64,000 bases of DNA from Mycetocola manganoxydans (GTDB lineage: Bacteria; Actinomycetota; Actinomycetes; Actinomycetales; Microbacteriaceae): assembly GCF_003667545.1 (NCBI RefSeq), contig NZ_RCUV01000008.1, positions 1 through 64,000 on the forward strand, in the 5' to 3' direction. Each line of letters begins with the position of its first letter. Positions within the stretch are counted from its first letter, which is position 1. The notes beneath the pieces were generated by a model, which saw only the letters and a list, made by a program, of their open reading frames with translations, made no database searches and was not told the origin of the DNA. This document shows, one piece after another, positions 54,408 through 61,718 of this stretch. A program made the translations under genes and the position numbers.

Positions 54408-54495
54408 CCACCTACCATGTGACGAAACCAATTGGTCAACGAGTCGTTGGCCATTCCATCTCTCGCTGAGCTGAAGAAGCTCGTGTAATATCGGG

Positions 54496-54538
54496 TGCAA
54501 TTTCAATTGCAATTTACCCCACTAAATCGGTGTATTAT
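54496..54538 (+). promoter_or_regulatory. Operator palindrome and -10 box of the RES-Xre operon
   Basis: TGCAATT-TC-AATTGCA (54496-54511) is a perfect AT-rich dyad, and TATTAT (54533-54538) is a -10-like box 26 bases before the antitoxin ATG. Such antitoxins usually repress their own operon, so this dyad is the likely site. Confidence 0.65.
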
Positions 54539-54564
54539 TCGGCTAACGCGCTACCATTGGTGTC

Positions 54565-54963
54565 ATGAGCCTCACCAGTCAAGCTACTTCGCGCCCCGGG
54601 CTTCGTGCCTATGACGAATCCGTACGCTTCGGAACAGACGACATTGTGTCTGGTCTTCGGGAAATTATCGGAGCGAAGCTTGTTGCGTACATCGGTCATG
54701 TTTCGCACACCCGGGCGGTCCGCGAATGGGCCGACGGAGAACGAGTTCCCGGGGCGGATGTTGTACAGCGGCTCCGGGTCGCTTACCACGTCGCGGGTCT
54801 CCTTCATGAACGAGAAGGTAAGGCCACCATCCAGTCCTGGTTCCAGGGAATGAACCCGCAGCTCGACGACAATGCGCCTGCAAAGCTTCTCAGAGATGAG
54901 CCTCTCGATGTGGCTGGCCCCCAAGTTATTGCGGCCGCGCGGACCTTCATGGCCGTCGGCTAG
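54565..54963 (+). CDS. Xre/MbcA/ParS-type antitoxin
   Basis: A 132-residue protein. Residues about 25-85 form a Xre-like helical region (DDIVSGLREIIGAKLVAYIGH...VREWADGERVP) and residues 88-130 the toxin-binding end (SWFQGMNPQLDDNAPAKLLRDEP), the DUF2384-like pattern. Its TAG shares one base with the GTG of the RES toxin, so antitoxin precedes and couples to toxin as in known RES-Xre pairs. Confidence 0.85.
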   Translation: MSLTSQATSRPGLRAYDESVRFGTDDIVSGLREIIGAKLVAYIGHVSHTRAVREWADGERVPGADVVQRLRVAYHVAGLLHEREGKATIQSWFQGMNPQLDDNAPAKLLRDEPLDVAGPQVIAAARTFMAVG

Positions 54964-55691
54964 TGTCTCGCGACTATGCGAGCCTTCCGGTAACGAAGAA
55001 TCCTGGCCGCATTTGGCGAATAGGGTATCGGCCAAACCCCTGGGCATGGACCGACTGGAAGTACGCCAACACCGATGGCCGATTTGACGGACGATGGGAC
55101 GACCCAACAGGTCAGTATCGGACTCTGTACGTGGGCGCCACTGCAGTTGCCTGCTTCTTTGAAGTGCTTGCCAAGTTCAGACCAAACACAGAGGTGGACG
55201 CGGAAATGGAAGCGATCGAGTCGGATGAGGTGGACGACATTGCCTTTCCAGCCTTGCCTGCAGGAGCGGTTTCGCTCGATTGGGTCGAGAACCGTTTGAT
55301 CGGATCCGCAGACCTCCTCGGTTCGTACGTTGCAGTCACTGCCGCAGAGACGATCGCGTCTCTACGAGGCATGTGGTTAAAGACAGCTCAAGAGCAAGGC
55401 TTCGTCGATTTCGATGCTGCCGCGTTGAAAGAATCGGCTCCCCGACAGCTCACACAACTTGTGTCGAGAGCACTGTATGAGGCGAGCATCACCGGAGCTC
55501 CAGCGTTCAATGGGCTTGAATTCCGATCGAGACACGGCGACGACCTTTTGCTCTGGGCATTGTTCGAGCATCCCGACGACGGAACGGTATCTCCGCAACT
55601 TACGAATATTAACGACGAGATACTTCGCCCCGAGCACCCGGACTTACTCACCGTCATGAGCCTTTACGGGCTTTTTTGGATGGATGCCTGA
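54963..55691 (+). CDS. RES-domain toxin
   Basis: A 242-residue protein with the RES signature: RIWRIGYRP, DGRFDGRWDDP (conserved Arg 44), YRTLYVGATAVACFFEVLA (conserved Glu 67), and FNGLEFRSRHGDDLLLW (conserved Ser). RES toxins degrade NAD+ (NAD phosphorylase or glycohydrolase activity). At 242 residues it is longer than the 150-190 of typical members, with extra sequence between the Glu and the Ser blocks. GTG start. Confidence 0.88.
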   Translation: MSRDYASLPVTKNPGRIWRIGYRPNPWAWTDWKYANTDGRFDGRWDDPTGQYRTLYVGATAVACFFEVLAKFRPNTEVDAEMEAIESDEVDDIAFPALPAGAVSLDWVENRLIGSADLLGSYVAVTAAETIASLRGMWLKTAQEQGFVDFDAAALKESAPRQLTQLVSRALYEASITGAPAFNGLEFRSRHGDDLLLWALFEHPDDGTVSPQLTNINDEILRPEHPDLLTVMSLYGLFWMDA

Positions 55692-56225
55692 AAGTGTCTC
55701 TGATTTCACAACGATGACGCCCACCACTGCGTCTCGTTCAATTAGGCCGAAGATGGCTCCGGTGAGCTGGGCCTACCTGGGACCGCGAAGGCGGCCGGCG
55801 GCTATGCGCGGGGGAGTGGCCGCAGGGTTCCTAGTCCGACCACTCCTGTTGCACCGCATAGGCAAGCGAGGCTCTCGCCATGGCTCCGTTTGCGTCGTGA
55901 TCCCTGCCCGAGCGTCATGGAAAATGAAGTCGTCGTCGGCGGTGCGCACTCCCGTTAAGCGAGAACCATATGGCTGAGGGCGCCGCTGACGGCCACTCCG
56001 TTGAGCGTGACGAGGCAGGGGTATGTTCACCGGTTCCGTAGTCGGCGTCTTTACGCTGCTGGTCGGGAAGTGCGTCAATCGCGAGCTTGGTGTGGTCAAT
56101 CAGACTTGGGCACCGCATGCATCCGGAGTCGTAGCGTCAGCGGACGCAAGACCGTAGAAATCGCGGCCCACAGTTGCTCAAGTTTGGCCTGTAAGTGAAA
56201 TCGCCCGGTTTAGGTTGCGTTTCGG
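55692..56225. other. Gene-poor stretch in the island
   Basis: 534 bases without a credible gene. Short frames on both strands have no recognisable content and may be remains of decayed mobile-element genes. Composition is less GC-rich than the core genome towards 56200. Confidence 0.5.
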
Positions 56226-56254
56226 TTGATAAATACTGGCTGTGAGTGTATTCT
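56226..56254 (+). promoter_or_regulatory. Promoter of the unknown/XRE-ImmA operon
   Basis: TTGATA (56226-56231) and TATTCT (56249-56254) with a 17-bp spacer. Transcription would start at or beside the GTG at 56262, giving a leaderless mRNA. Confidence 0.7.
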
Positions 56255-56261
56255 GGGCTTC

Positions 56262-57044
56262 GTGATCACTAGAGAAGCTGCCCTTGAAGCACTCCACGCC
56301 GACGACATGTCCCGCGGCCTCGCTTGGGCTTTCCAGTCTGCCTGCGACCAGGCGTTCGAGGACTTTGCGCGCGGAACTGGTTATACCGCCCTGTCTGCTG
56401 GCGTTGGTCGATACGATTTGCTCGCCGACAGGCTGGACAGAATTTTTTCGTGTGGGGACTTCGAGGTCGCAGAGGGGATGGAGTCTGTCGGACTCGACGT
56501 GTTGTACGAAGGGCTGACCGACCAGGCCCGCCGCACGATGCCCGTCATTAAGGCAGGCACGGTAGTTCGTTCGAACTTGCACGGTAGCAACGGATGGGCG
56601 CTACGAGGATTCCGCTTCATCACGCACTCCTACCGGCTGGGAGACGTCGCGAGTATCGACTGGACGCACGCGAGCAAGACGCTGCAGGCCGTCTCGCGTC
56701 AGACTCCCGCGACTTTCATCCCCATGACTTTGCTCGATGAGATCCTCGACGAGGAGCAACGTGCGGACCTCGCTGCGCAGGACGCTTTACCGACGGTAGG
56801 GATGCCCACTTTGGTTCTCGTCCACGCGCTCGACCGCGACACCTCAGAGCGCGAGCTCGCGATCGGACACTCGCGCTACAACGAGGACTCGACTGTACCT
56901 TGGCATTGGCACGAAGATTTGCTGGGTGGCCCTGCGCCCGAGCGGAGCTCGCGAACCGTTCCTTATGCGCCCGCCCCATCTCAGGATGCTCCCGACGTGT
57001 CGTTGCGGCTGCGCCGAAGTGGAGCTGCGGAGCAAGCGAATTGA
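56262..57044 (+). CDS. Unrecognised protein coupled to an XRE-ImmA/IrrE gene
   Basis: A 260-residue soluble protein with no family I can name. The N-terminal third is helical (AALEALHADDMSRGLAWAFQ), the middle has GLDVLYEGLTDQARRTMPVIKAG, and the last part PTLVLVHALDRDTSERELAIG, HSRYNEDSTVPWHWHEDLLGG. The frame extends upstream to 56226, but that lies within the promoter. Its TGA overlaps the next start as TTGA. By analogy with operons where a Xre-ImmA protein follows its partner, this could be a toxin or effector kept in check by the neighbour (inference). Confidence 0.75.
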   Translation: MITREAALEALHADDMSRGLAWAFQSACDQAFEDFARGTGYTALSAGVGRYDLLADRLDRIFSCGDFEVAEGMESVGLDVLYEGLTDQARRTMPVIKAGTVVRSNLHGSNGWALRGFRFITHSYRLGDVASIDWTHASKTLQAVSRQTPATFIPMTLLDEILDEEQRADLAAQDALPTVGMPTLVLVHALDRDTSERELAIGHSRYNEDSTVPWHWHEDLLGGPAPERSSRTVPYAPAPSQDAPDVSLRLRRSGAAEQAN

Positions 57045-58201
57045 GCACTTCCCAAGCCCCGAGCCTCTTCGCGGGCGAGCGACTTGTCCTCGCCCGTCAG
57101 CTTGCCGGACTGCGAAAGAGTGAGCTGGCTGCACGCATCGGCAAGAGCGCGACCGCCGTCTCCGCTTGGGAGGCGGGCACAAAAAGACCGACAGCAGCGA
57201 ACGTAACCGAACTGGCCGTCGGCCTCGGAGTCACACCCGCGTTCTTCGCCCCTAGAGGCGTTGCCTCCTCCGTCCCAGGCTCGGTTCCCCACTTCCGTTC
57301 TCTGCGTTCGACAAGCCAAAAAGCCCGCGATCAGGCGTTCGCGTACGGGCTTCTCGCCGTCGACATTGCGGATGCCGTAGAGAAGCACGTCGAATTCCCG
57401 GAGATAAGCGTCCCATCGATCGAGGTGACCCTTGACGATGGCGACGACGGTCCCGAGGAGGCCGCCCGCGAACTCAGGCGAGCCTGGGGGATTAGGCCGG
57501 GTCCAGTGAAGCACTTGGTCCGGACGCTTGAACAACACGGGATACTGCTAATCTTCAGCCCCACGCAGACCTCCGCGGTTGACGCATACTCGTTCGATTC
57601 GAGCAGTAGACCTGTAGTCGTACTCAACCCCGTGAAAAATGACTACTACCGGCAGAGGTTCGACGTCGCCCACGAACTCGGACACCTTGTAATGCATCGG
57701 GACGCCGAACCTGGTGGCCGGTTGGTCGAGGACCAAGCGCACCGGTTCGCGTCCGAACTGCTTCTGCCAGCAGCGGATCTTCGGCCCCTGCTTCCCACAG
57801 CGATGAACGCACGCTCCTGGGACACGTTCGGCGCACTCAAAGAGCAGTGGGGCGTAAGCATCCAAGCGTTGCTATTCCGTGCTCGTCGGCTCGGCGCCAT
57901 CAGCGACGTGACTTACCGCAACGCGGTCATTACGCTCACTCAACGTGGCTGGCGCCGCAGTGAACCCGGCCTCGTAACGGCGGTGGAGCAGCCTTCAATG
58001 CTTCCCCGCTCGCTTGAGATTCTCGAGGAAGCTGGAATATCCCGGGACACGCTTATTGACCAGGCGCGTGCGCCCCGGATGCTGTTCGACATCGCCACGG
58101 CGCGGGTGCCGATTGTCGAAGCTTCGGACGCGACCGTTGGAGAGAACCCCTCGAACGTTGTTTCGCTGCTCGGCCGCCGGCGGCAATCCGGCGCGCCTTA
58201 A
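57041..58201 (+). CDS. XRE-HTH plus ImmA/IrrE metallopeptidase
   Basis: A 386-residue protein. Residues 10-65 are an XRE helix-turn-helix (LAGLRKSELAARIGKSATAVSAWE). Residues 140-250 are the ImmA/IrrE domain with the zinc motif HELGH at 211-215 (FDVAHELGHLVMH) and the later Glu in DQAHRFASELLLP. The TTG at 57041 forms a TTGA overlap with the upstream gene and starts just before homology. This domain pair cleaves repressor-like partners or acts as antitoxin in other systems. The C-terminal 100 residues are of unknown role. Confidence 0.88.
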   Translation: MSTSQAPSLFAGERLVLARQLAGLRKSELAARIGKSATAVSAWEAGTKRPTAANVTELAVGLGVTPAFFAPRGVASSVPGSVPHFRSLRSTSQKARDQAFAYGLLAVDIADAVEKHVEFPEISVPSIEVTLDDGDDGPEEAARELRRAWGIRPGPVKHLVRTLEQHGILLIFSPTQTSAVDAYSFDSSSRPVVVLNPVKNDYYRQRFDVAHELGHLVMHRDAEPGGRLVEDQAHRFASELLLPAADLRPLLPTAMNARSWDTFGALKEQWGVSIQALLFRARRLGAISDVTYRNAVITLTQRGWRRSEPGLVTAVEQPSMLPRSLEILEEAGISRDTLIDQARAPRMLFDIATARVPIVEASDATVGENPSNVVSLLGRRRQSGAP

Positions 58202-58347
58202 GTGAGGAGCGTAGTTTTGCGGTTATCGAGTTCGAAGCTGGTCTCATCCGAGCGCCAACTCGCGCCAGTGGGCTCGATAGGCGAATGGCCGTCTGTTGAC
58301 AGAATAACCATTATCGGCACTAAAAATACCTGATCATATCGAATTTC

Positions 58348-59820
58348 CTAGCGCGCCTCGATAACGCCCATCATGCCTTCGTCCTCATGGTCGAGGATAT
58401 GGCAGTGGTAGACGGAGCGGCCGGTGTAGTCGTCGAAAGCGATCCGCACCCGGGCTTGGCCGCGGGCCGGCACGTTCACAACGTCCCGCCAGATCGCGGC
58501 GCCGGATGCGCCACCATCGGACTCCACGACCTGCATCGGCCAGACATGCAGGTGCACCGGATGATCCATGGGACTCGTGTTCCTGAGAGTCCATTCCTCG
58601 ACGCTGCCCGCTTCGACGGTGATGTCGACTCGCTCGCCGTCGAATCTTTGGCCGTTGATGGTGAAGCTCATCATCCCGCCGGAGCCCATCATTCCGCCCA
58701 TGCCCATGGCGAAGGTGAGTTCCCGTCGCGCCGTGACGGTCGAGCCGCGAAGGTCTCGAGGTGCTGGCTGAACCGGGACCTCAGGTGCTGCCGTCACCGG
58801 CTCGCCCGCTACGGTCAGCGTCGCCAGCCGGGCTCGGCCGGCCGCCGTACCGGAACGTGGCTGTCCGCTTCCGCCCATCATCCCCCCGGCACGGCCCCTG
58901 TCGTAGGGCTGCGCCTCGAGCACCGCCAATCCTTCGACCATCGTGACCAAAAGGTCCGCACGGTTACCGGGTGTGAGCACGATGTCCTCCACGGCTTCGG
59001 GAGTCGCGAACCGGCCCGAGTCGATACCAAGGAGCTGCATTTGCTGCCCGTCGAGCCGCAGCCGCAGGTACCGGGAGACGCAAGCGTTGACAATTCGCCA
59101 CCGTTCGCGCTCGCCCGGTCTGGCGCTCAGCAAGGGGTTCACTTGGCCGTTGACGAGCACGAGTTCGCCCTCCCGGCCCATCATTTGCTCCATCGGAGCG
59201 ACGGACGGGATGCGTCCCTGCCCGTCGAGAGTGATGTCGGAAATCACTAGCACCCGTTCCCTAACCGCCTCGATGGGCTCGGGATCCTCGACGATGATCG
59301 CCCCATAGAGGCCGCCGAATATTTGATCGGCGACAAGGCCGTGGTGGTGTGGGTGGTACCAGAACGCCCCGGGCGGATGGTCCGCCGGCAGCTGAAACTC
59401 GTAGTCGAAAGTTTCGCCCGGCACCACGGTCACGAAAGGATTGTCGCCGTTGCCCTCGGGCGACACATGAAGGCCGTGCACGTGCAGGTTTGTTGGGTCT
59501 TCAAGACCGTTGTGAAGTGTGACGCCAAGCCTGTCTCCCGCCTTCAGCCGGAGCGTTGGTCCTGGAATCCCCCCGTTAAAGCTCAAGGCGTTGGCGGTGC
59601 GCCCGCCGATCTCAATCGTGCCTGGGGCCGCGTCCAGGCGGAGCTGCAGCCGGCCGTTCGCGCTGCGCAGTTCTGACGGTTCCCGCAGTTCTTCTCCTGC
59701 CGTCGGCCGTGCGGGTCTTGCTGATGACGAACTCCACCACAAGCCGACGCCACCAACCGCGGTGCCAGCGAGGCCCAACCCGCCCAGCGTCAACGCGCTG
59801 CGGCGACTGATCGGTTTCAC
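58348..59820 (-). CDS. Tat-exported multicopper oxidase (CueO-like)
   Basis: A 490-residue enzyme that oxidises Cu(I) outside the cell. The signal has a twin-arginine motif ISRRSALTLGG. Copper ligands: HVHGLHV, WYHPHHHGL, PVHLHVWP and YHCHILDHEDEGMM. Met-rich loops MMGGSG and MGMGGMMGSGGMM are typical of copper-handling members. The GTG start overlaps the SHOCT gene stop by one base. Part of the copper module under the CsoR-type site at 60122. Confidence 0.95.
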   Translation of the reverse strand: MKPISRRSALTLGGLGLAGTAVGGVGLWWSSSSARPARPTAGEELREPSELRSANGRLQLRLDAAPGTIEIGGRTANALSFNGGIPGPTLRLKAGDRLGVTLHNGLEDPTNLHVHGLHVSPEGNGDNPFVTVVPGETFDYEFQLPADHPPGAFWYHPHHHGLVADQIFGGLYGAIIVEDPEPIEAVRERVLVISDITLDGQGRIPSVAPMEQMMGREGELVLVNGQVNPLLSARPGERERWRIVNACVSRYLRLRLDGQQMQLLGIDSGRFATPEAVEDIVLTPGNRADLLVTMVEGLAVLEAQPYDRGRAGGMMGGSGQPRSGTAAGRARLATLTVAGEPVTAAPEVPVQPAPRDLRGSTVTARRELTFAMGMGGMMGSGGMMSFTINGQRFDGERVDITVEAGSVEEWTLRNTSPMDHPVHLHVWPMQVVESDGGASGAAIWRDVVNVPARGQARVRIAFDDYTGRSVYHCHILDHEDEGMMGVIEAR

Positions 59821-60077
59821 TATGGGTTCTCGCTGAGCACTTGAATCTGTTTCCGATATTGCTCGGTCGTCAGCTCGCCTTTGGCGTATCGTTCGTCGAG
59901 GATCTGACGAGCGCGATTCGGGCCGGGTGTCGGCCCCGTTGCGCCATAACCCGCGCTACGACTGCTCGCCCCTCCGAACACGCGCACGGCAAGCACCACA
60001 AGCAGCACGATTCCGGCCAGCATCAGCAGCCCGAACAGCCACGACCAGCCCATATCCCAACCGTATCCCCCCATCAT
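59820..60077 (-). CDS. Small SHOCT-domain membrane protein
   Basis: An 85-residue protein: Met/Gly/Trp-rich start MMGGYGWDMGWSW, one membrane helix, and the SHOCT motif near the end (ARQILDERYAKGELTTEQYRKQIQ). Frequent partner of multicopper oxidases in actinobacterial copper operons; exact role unknown. Transcribed first, before the oxidase. Confidence 0.9.
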   Translation of the reverse strand: MMGGYGWDMGWSWLFGLLMLAGIVLLVVLAVRVFGGASSRSAGYGATGPTPGPNRARQILDERYAKGELTTEQYRKQIQVLSENP

Positions 60078-60121
60078 GGTGGGCTCCTCACTTTGCCGGC
60101 ACGTTGGCGTTGATACTCAAA

Positions 60122-60155
60122 ATACCCCTGGAGGGTATCCGTGTATAGGGGTATG
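60122..60155. promoter_or_regulatory. CsoR-type operator upstream of the oxidase operon
   Basis: ATACCCCTGGAGGGTAT (60122-60138) is a near-perfect dyad of the CsoR GTATACCCC type; a second half-like TATAGGGGTATG follows at 60144-60155. It lies 45 bp upstream of the SHOCT start. Confidence 0.85.
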
Positions 60156-60270
60156 CTGGCCCGGATCGGGCCAAGCCAATCCGTTTGCTACAGGGATCCA
60201 CATGGATGTTCGCCTCTTGTCTCTGCTCTGCTCTGCTATAACTAGCGAATAACTACGTTAGAAGACCTAA

Positions 60271-60522
60271 ATGCCAGCTCCCTCGTCGCGACGAAAGACG
60301 ATTCTGGTCATCACGGTCGCGGTCCTGGCTGTTGGTGTCGGTGTCGGCGCGACTTCGCTCCTCGCCACGCTCGCCCCGGCTGGTCAACCTTCGAACGTTG
60401 CTGAAAAGCCCGGAGCTCCCACAAAGACCCCGCCGACCCGCATTGCTATAGCGGGGGACACGGGAACCGGCACCCCAGATCAATTTGCAACAGTGGAACA
60501 GATGCGATTGCAGAGCTGCTGA
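60271..60522 (+). pseudogene. N-terminal fragment of a metallophosphoesterase-like exported protein
   Basis: 83 residues: a basic start, a membrane/signal helix (ILVITVAVLAVGVGVGATSLL) and TRIAIAGDTGTGTPDQFATVEQM, which is the first metal motif of metallophosphoesterases. The frame then ends within 20 bases of the start of a different gene's remains. Most of the enzyme is missing. Confidence 0.6.
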
Positions 60523-60866
60523 CGGGCGTGGCACACGGTCAAATGCCGTTGTGGTTGGTGAGTGGCTTAGGAAGCGCCATGTTCGTGCTCGGCGCCCTGC
60601 TTCGCCTGTGGCCGGTCGTGGGAGACAAGCTGTGGAGCTTGGCTGCTGCGGGACAGTTGGCACTGACCGTCTACGTGTTCCACCTTGTGGTTCTCTCTTT
60701 CCTCCGACCCGAGCCGTACTCGTTCGCCACCGGGGCGTTGATCAGCCTGATCATCGTCGTATCCGCAATCGGCGGTGCGACACTCTGGCGTAAGTATTTT
60801 CAAGTAGGACCCTTGGAGGCGCTTCTGCGTTTGCCCAGTGGGTGGGCGCGGTCAGAGAGCGTCTGA
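60498..60866 (+). pseudogene. C-terminal fragment of a DUF418 (YeiB-like) membrane protein
   Basis: In the next frame the sequence reads TDAIAELLTGVAHGQMPLWLVSG and then AAGQLALTVYVFHLVVLSF and VGPLEALLRLP, the pattern of the DUF418 C-terminus. No start precedes it apart from internal GTGs. With the fragment just upstream it suggests a deletion that fused two unrelated genes. Confidence 0.6.
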
Positions 60867-60960
60867 TCGTATTCCCGTGGATCGAGGGAGCCTCAGCAAC
60901 TGAGCGCCGCGTCCATTGAGCGCTCTTGAGAGTGAGAATCAAAATTCAGAGTTGCGCGGG

Positions 60961-60998
60961 ATACCCTACGGGGGTATCGTTATACCCCCGTAGGGTAT
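60961..60998. promoter_or_regulatory. Double CsoR-type operator upstream of csoR
   Basis: ATACCCTACGGGGGTAT (60961-60977) and ATACCCCCGTAGGGTAT (60982-60998) are mirror images separated by CGTT, giving a 38-bp symmetric site. It lies 55 bp before the csoR ATG, so CsoR would repress its own operon until Cu(I) binds. Confidence 0.9.
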
Positions 60999-61053
60999 GA
61001 CAAGTGTCACGAAGACGTTCCCACGATGACGGACAGGTGAAGGAGGAGGCGTT

Positions 61054-61335
61054 ATGTCTGGCTACGTAGACAATAAAGAAGATTTGAGTAAGCGGCTCCG
61101 CCGGGCCGAGGGCCAAGTCCGCGGCATCCAGAAGATGATCGAGAACGACACCTACTGCATCGACATCCTCACTCAGGTAGCCGCCGTGACCAAGGCACTG
61201 GAAAACGTTGCCCTGTCCCTCCTCGACGACCACCTCGCACACTGCGTGGCCGAAGCGAGTGAACAGGGCGGCCCGATCGCCGAAGAAAAGCTCCGAGAGG
61301 CATCCGCCGCCATTAGCCGCCTAGTGCGCTCCTAA
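61054..61335 (+). CDS. csoR: Copper-sensing repressor CsoR
   Basis: A 93-residue all-helical repressor. Cu(I) ligands are C35 (TYCIDIL), H60 and C64 (DDHLAHCV), at the spacing of characterised CsoR proteins. GGAGGAGG precedes the ATG. It is first in the csoR-copZ-copA unit. Confidence 0.96.
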   Translation: MSGYVDNKEDLSKRLRRAEGQVRGIQKMIENDTYCIDILTQVAAVTKALENVALSLLDDHLAHCVAEASEQGGPIAEEKLREASAAISRLVRS

Positions 61336-61379
61336 GCACCCACGCCACACACCAATACCACCACCAAGGAGATCAGATC

Positions 61380-61718
61380 ATGTGCACACCCAACACCACT
61401 AACGACCTCGGCCTCACCGACGCCAACAGCAGCTGCAACTGCGGAACACACGATCATGGCACCACAAAGCAAAGCACGGTTGCCTCTCCAACAGCCACGA
61501 CCGAGAACTACCTCGTCACAGGGATGACCTGCTCGCACTGCGTAGCGAGCGTGACCGAGGAACTCTCAGCACTGCCCGGTGTGGAATCCGTCAACGTACA
61601 GCTCAACGCGGGCGCTCCTTCCCGCGTCACCGTCGCAAGCAACACAACGCTTGACATCGACGCCGTCCGCACCGCGATCGACGAGGCAGGATACGAACTG
61701 GCTGGCACCGAAAGGTGA
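61380..61718 (+). CDS. Copper chaperone (CopZ-like, HMA domain with Cys/His-rich leader)
   Basis: A 112-residue protein. The C-terminal 70 residues are an HMA domain with [11 protein letters not shown]. The first 40 residues add CNCGTHDHG, which could be an extra metal site; this leader makes it longer than the usual 68-residue CopZ. AAGGAG lies upstream of the ATG. Its stop overlaps copA as GTGA. Confidence 0.9.
   Translation: MCTPNTTNDLGLTDANSSCNCGTHDHGTTKQSTVASPTATTENYLVTGMTCSHCVASVTEELSALPGVESVNVQLNAGAPSRVTVASNTTLDIDAVRTAIDEAGYELAGTER

Noticed and set aside
55773-56118. Possible minus-strand genes in the island gap
   Set aside because: The short frames overlap each other, have no recognisable motif or ribosome-binding site, and show no gene-like composition.
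60485-60793. Separate plus-strand gene in the copper region
   Set aside because: It is an alternative frame over the DUF418 remnant; the neighbouring frame has the hydrophobic family pattern.
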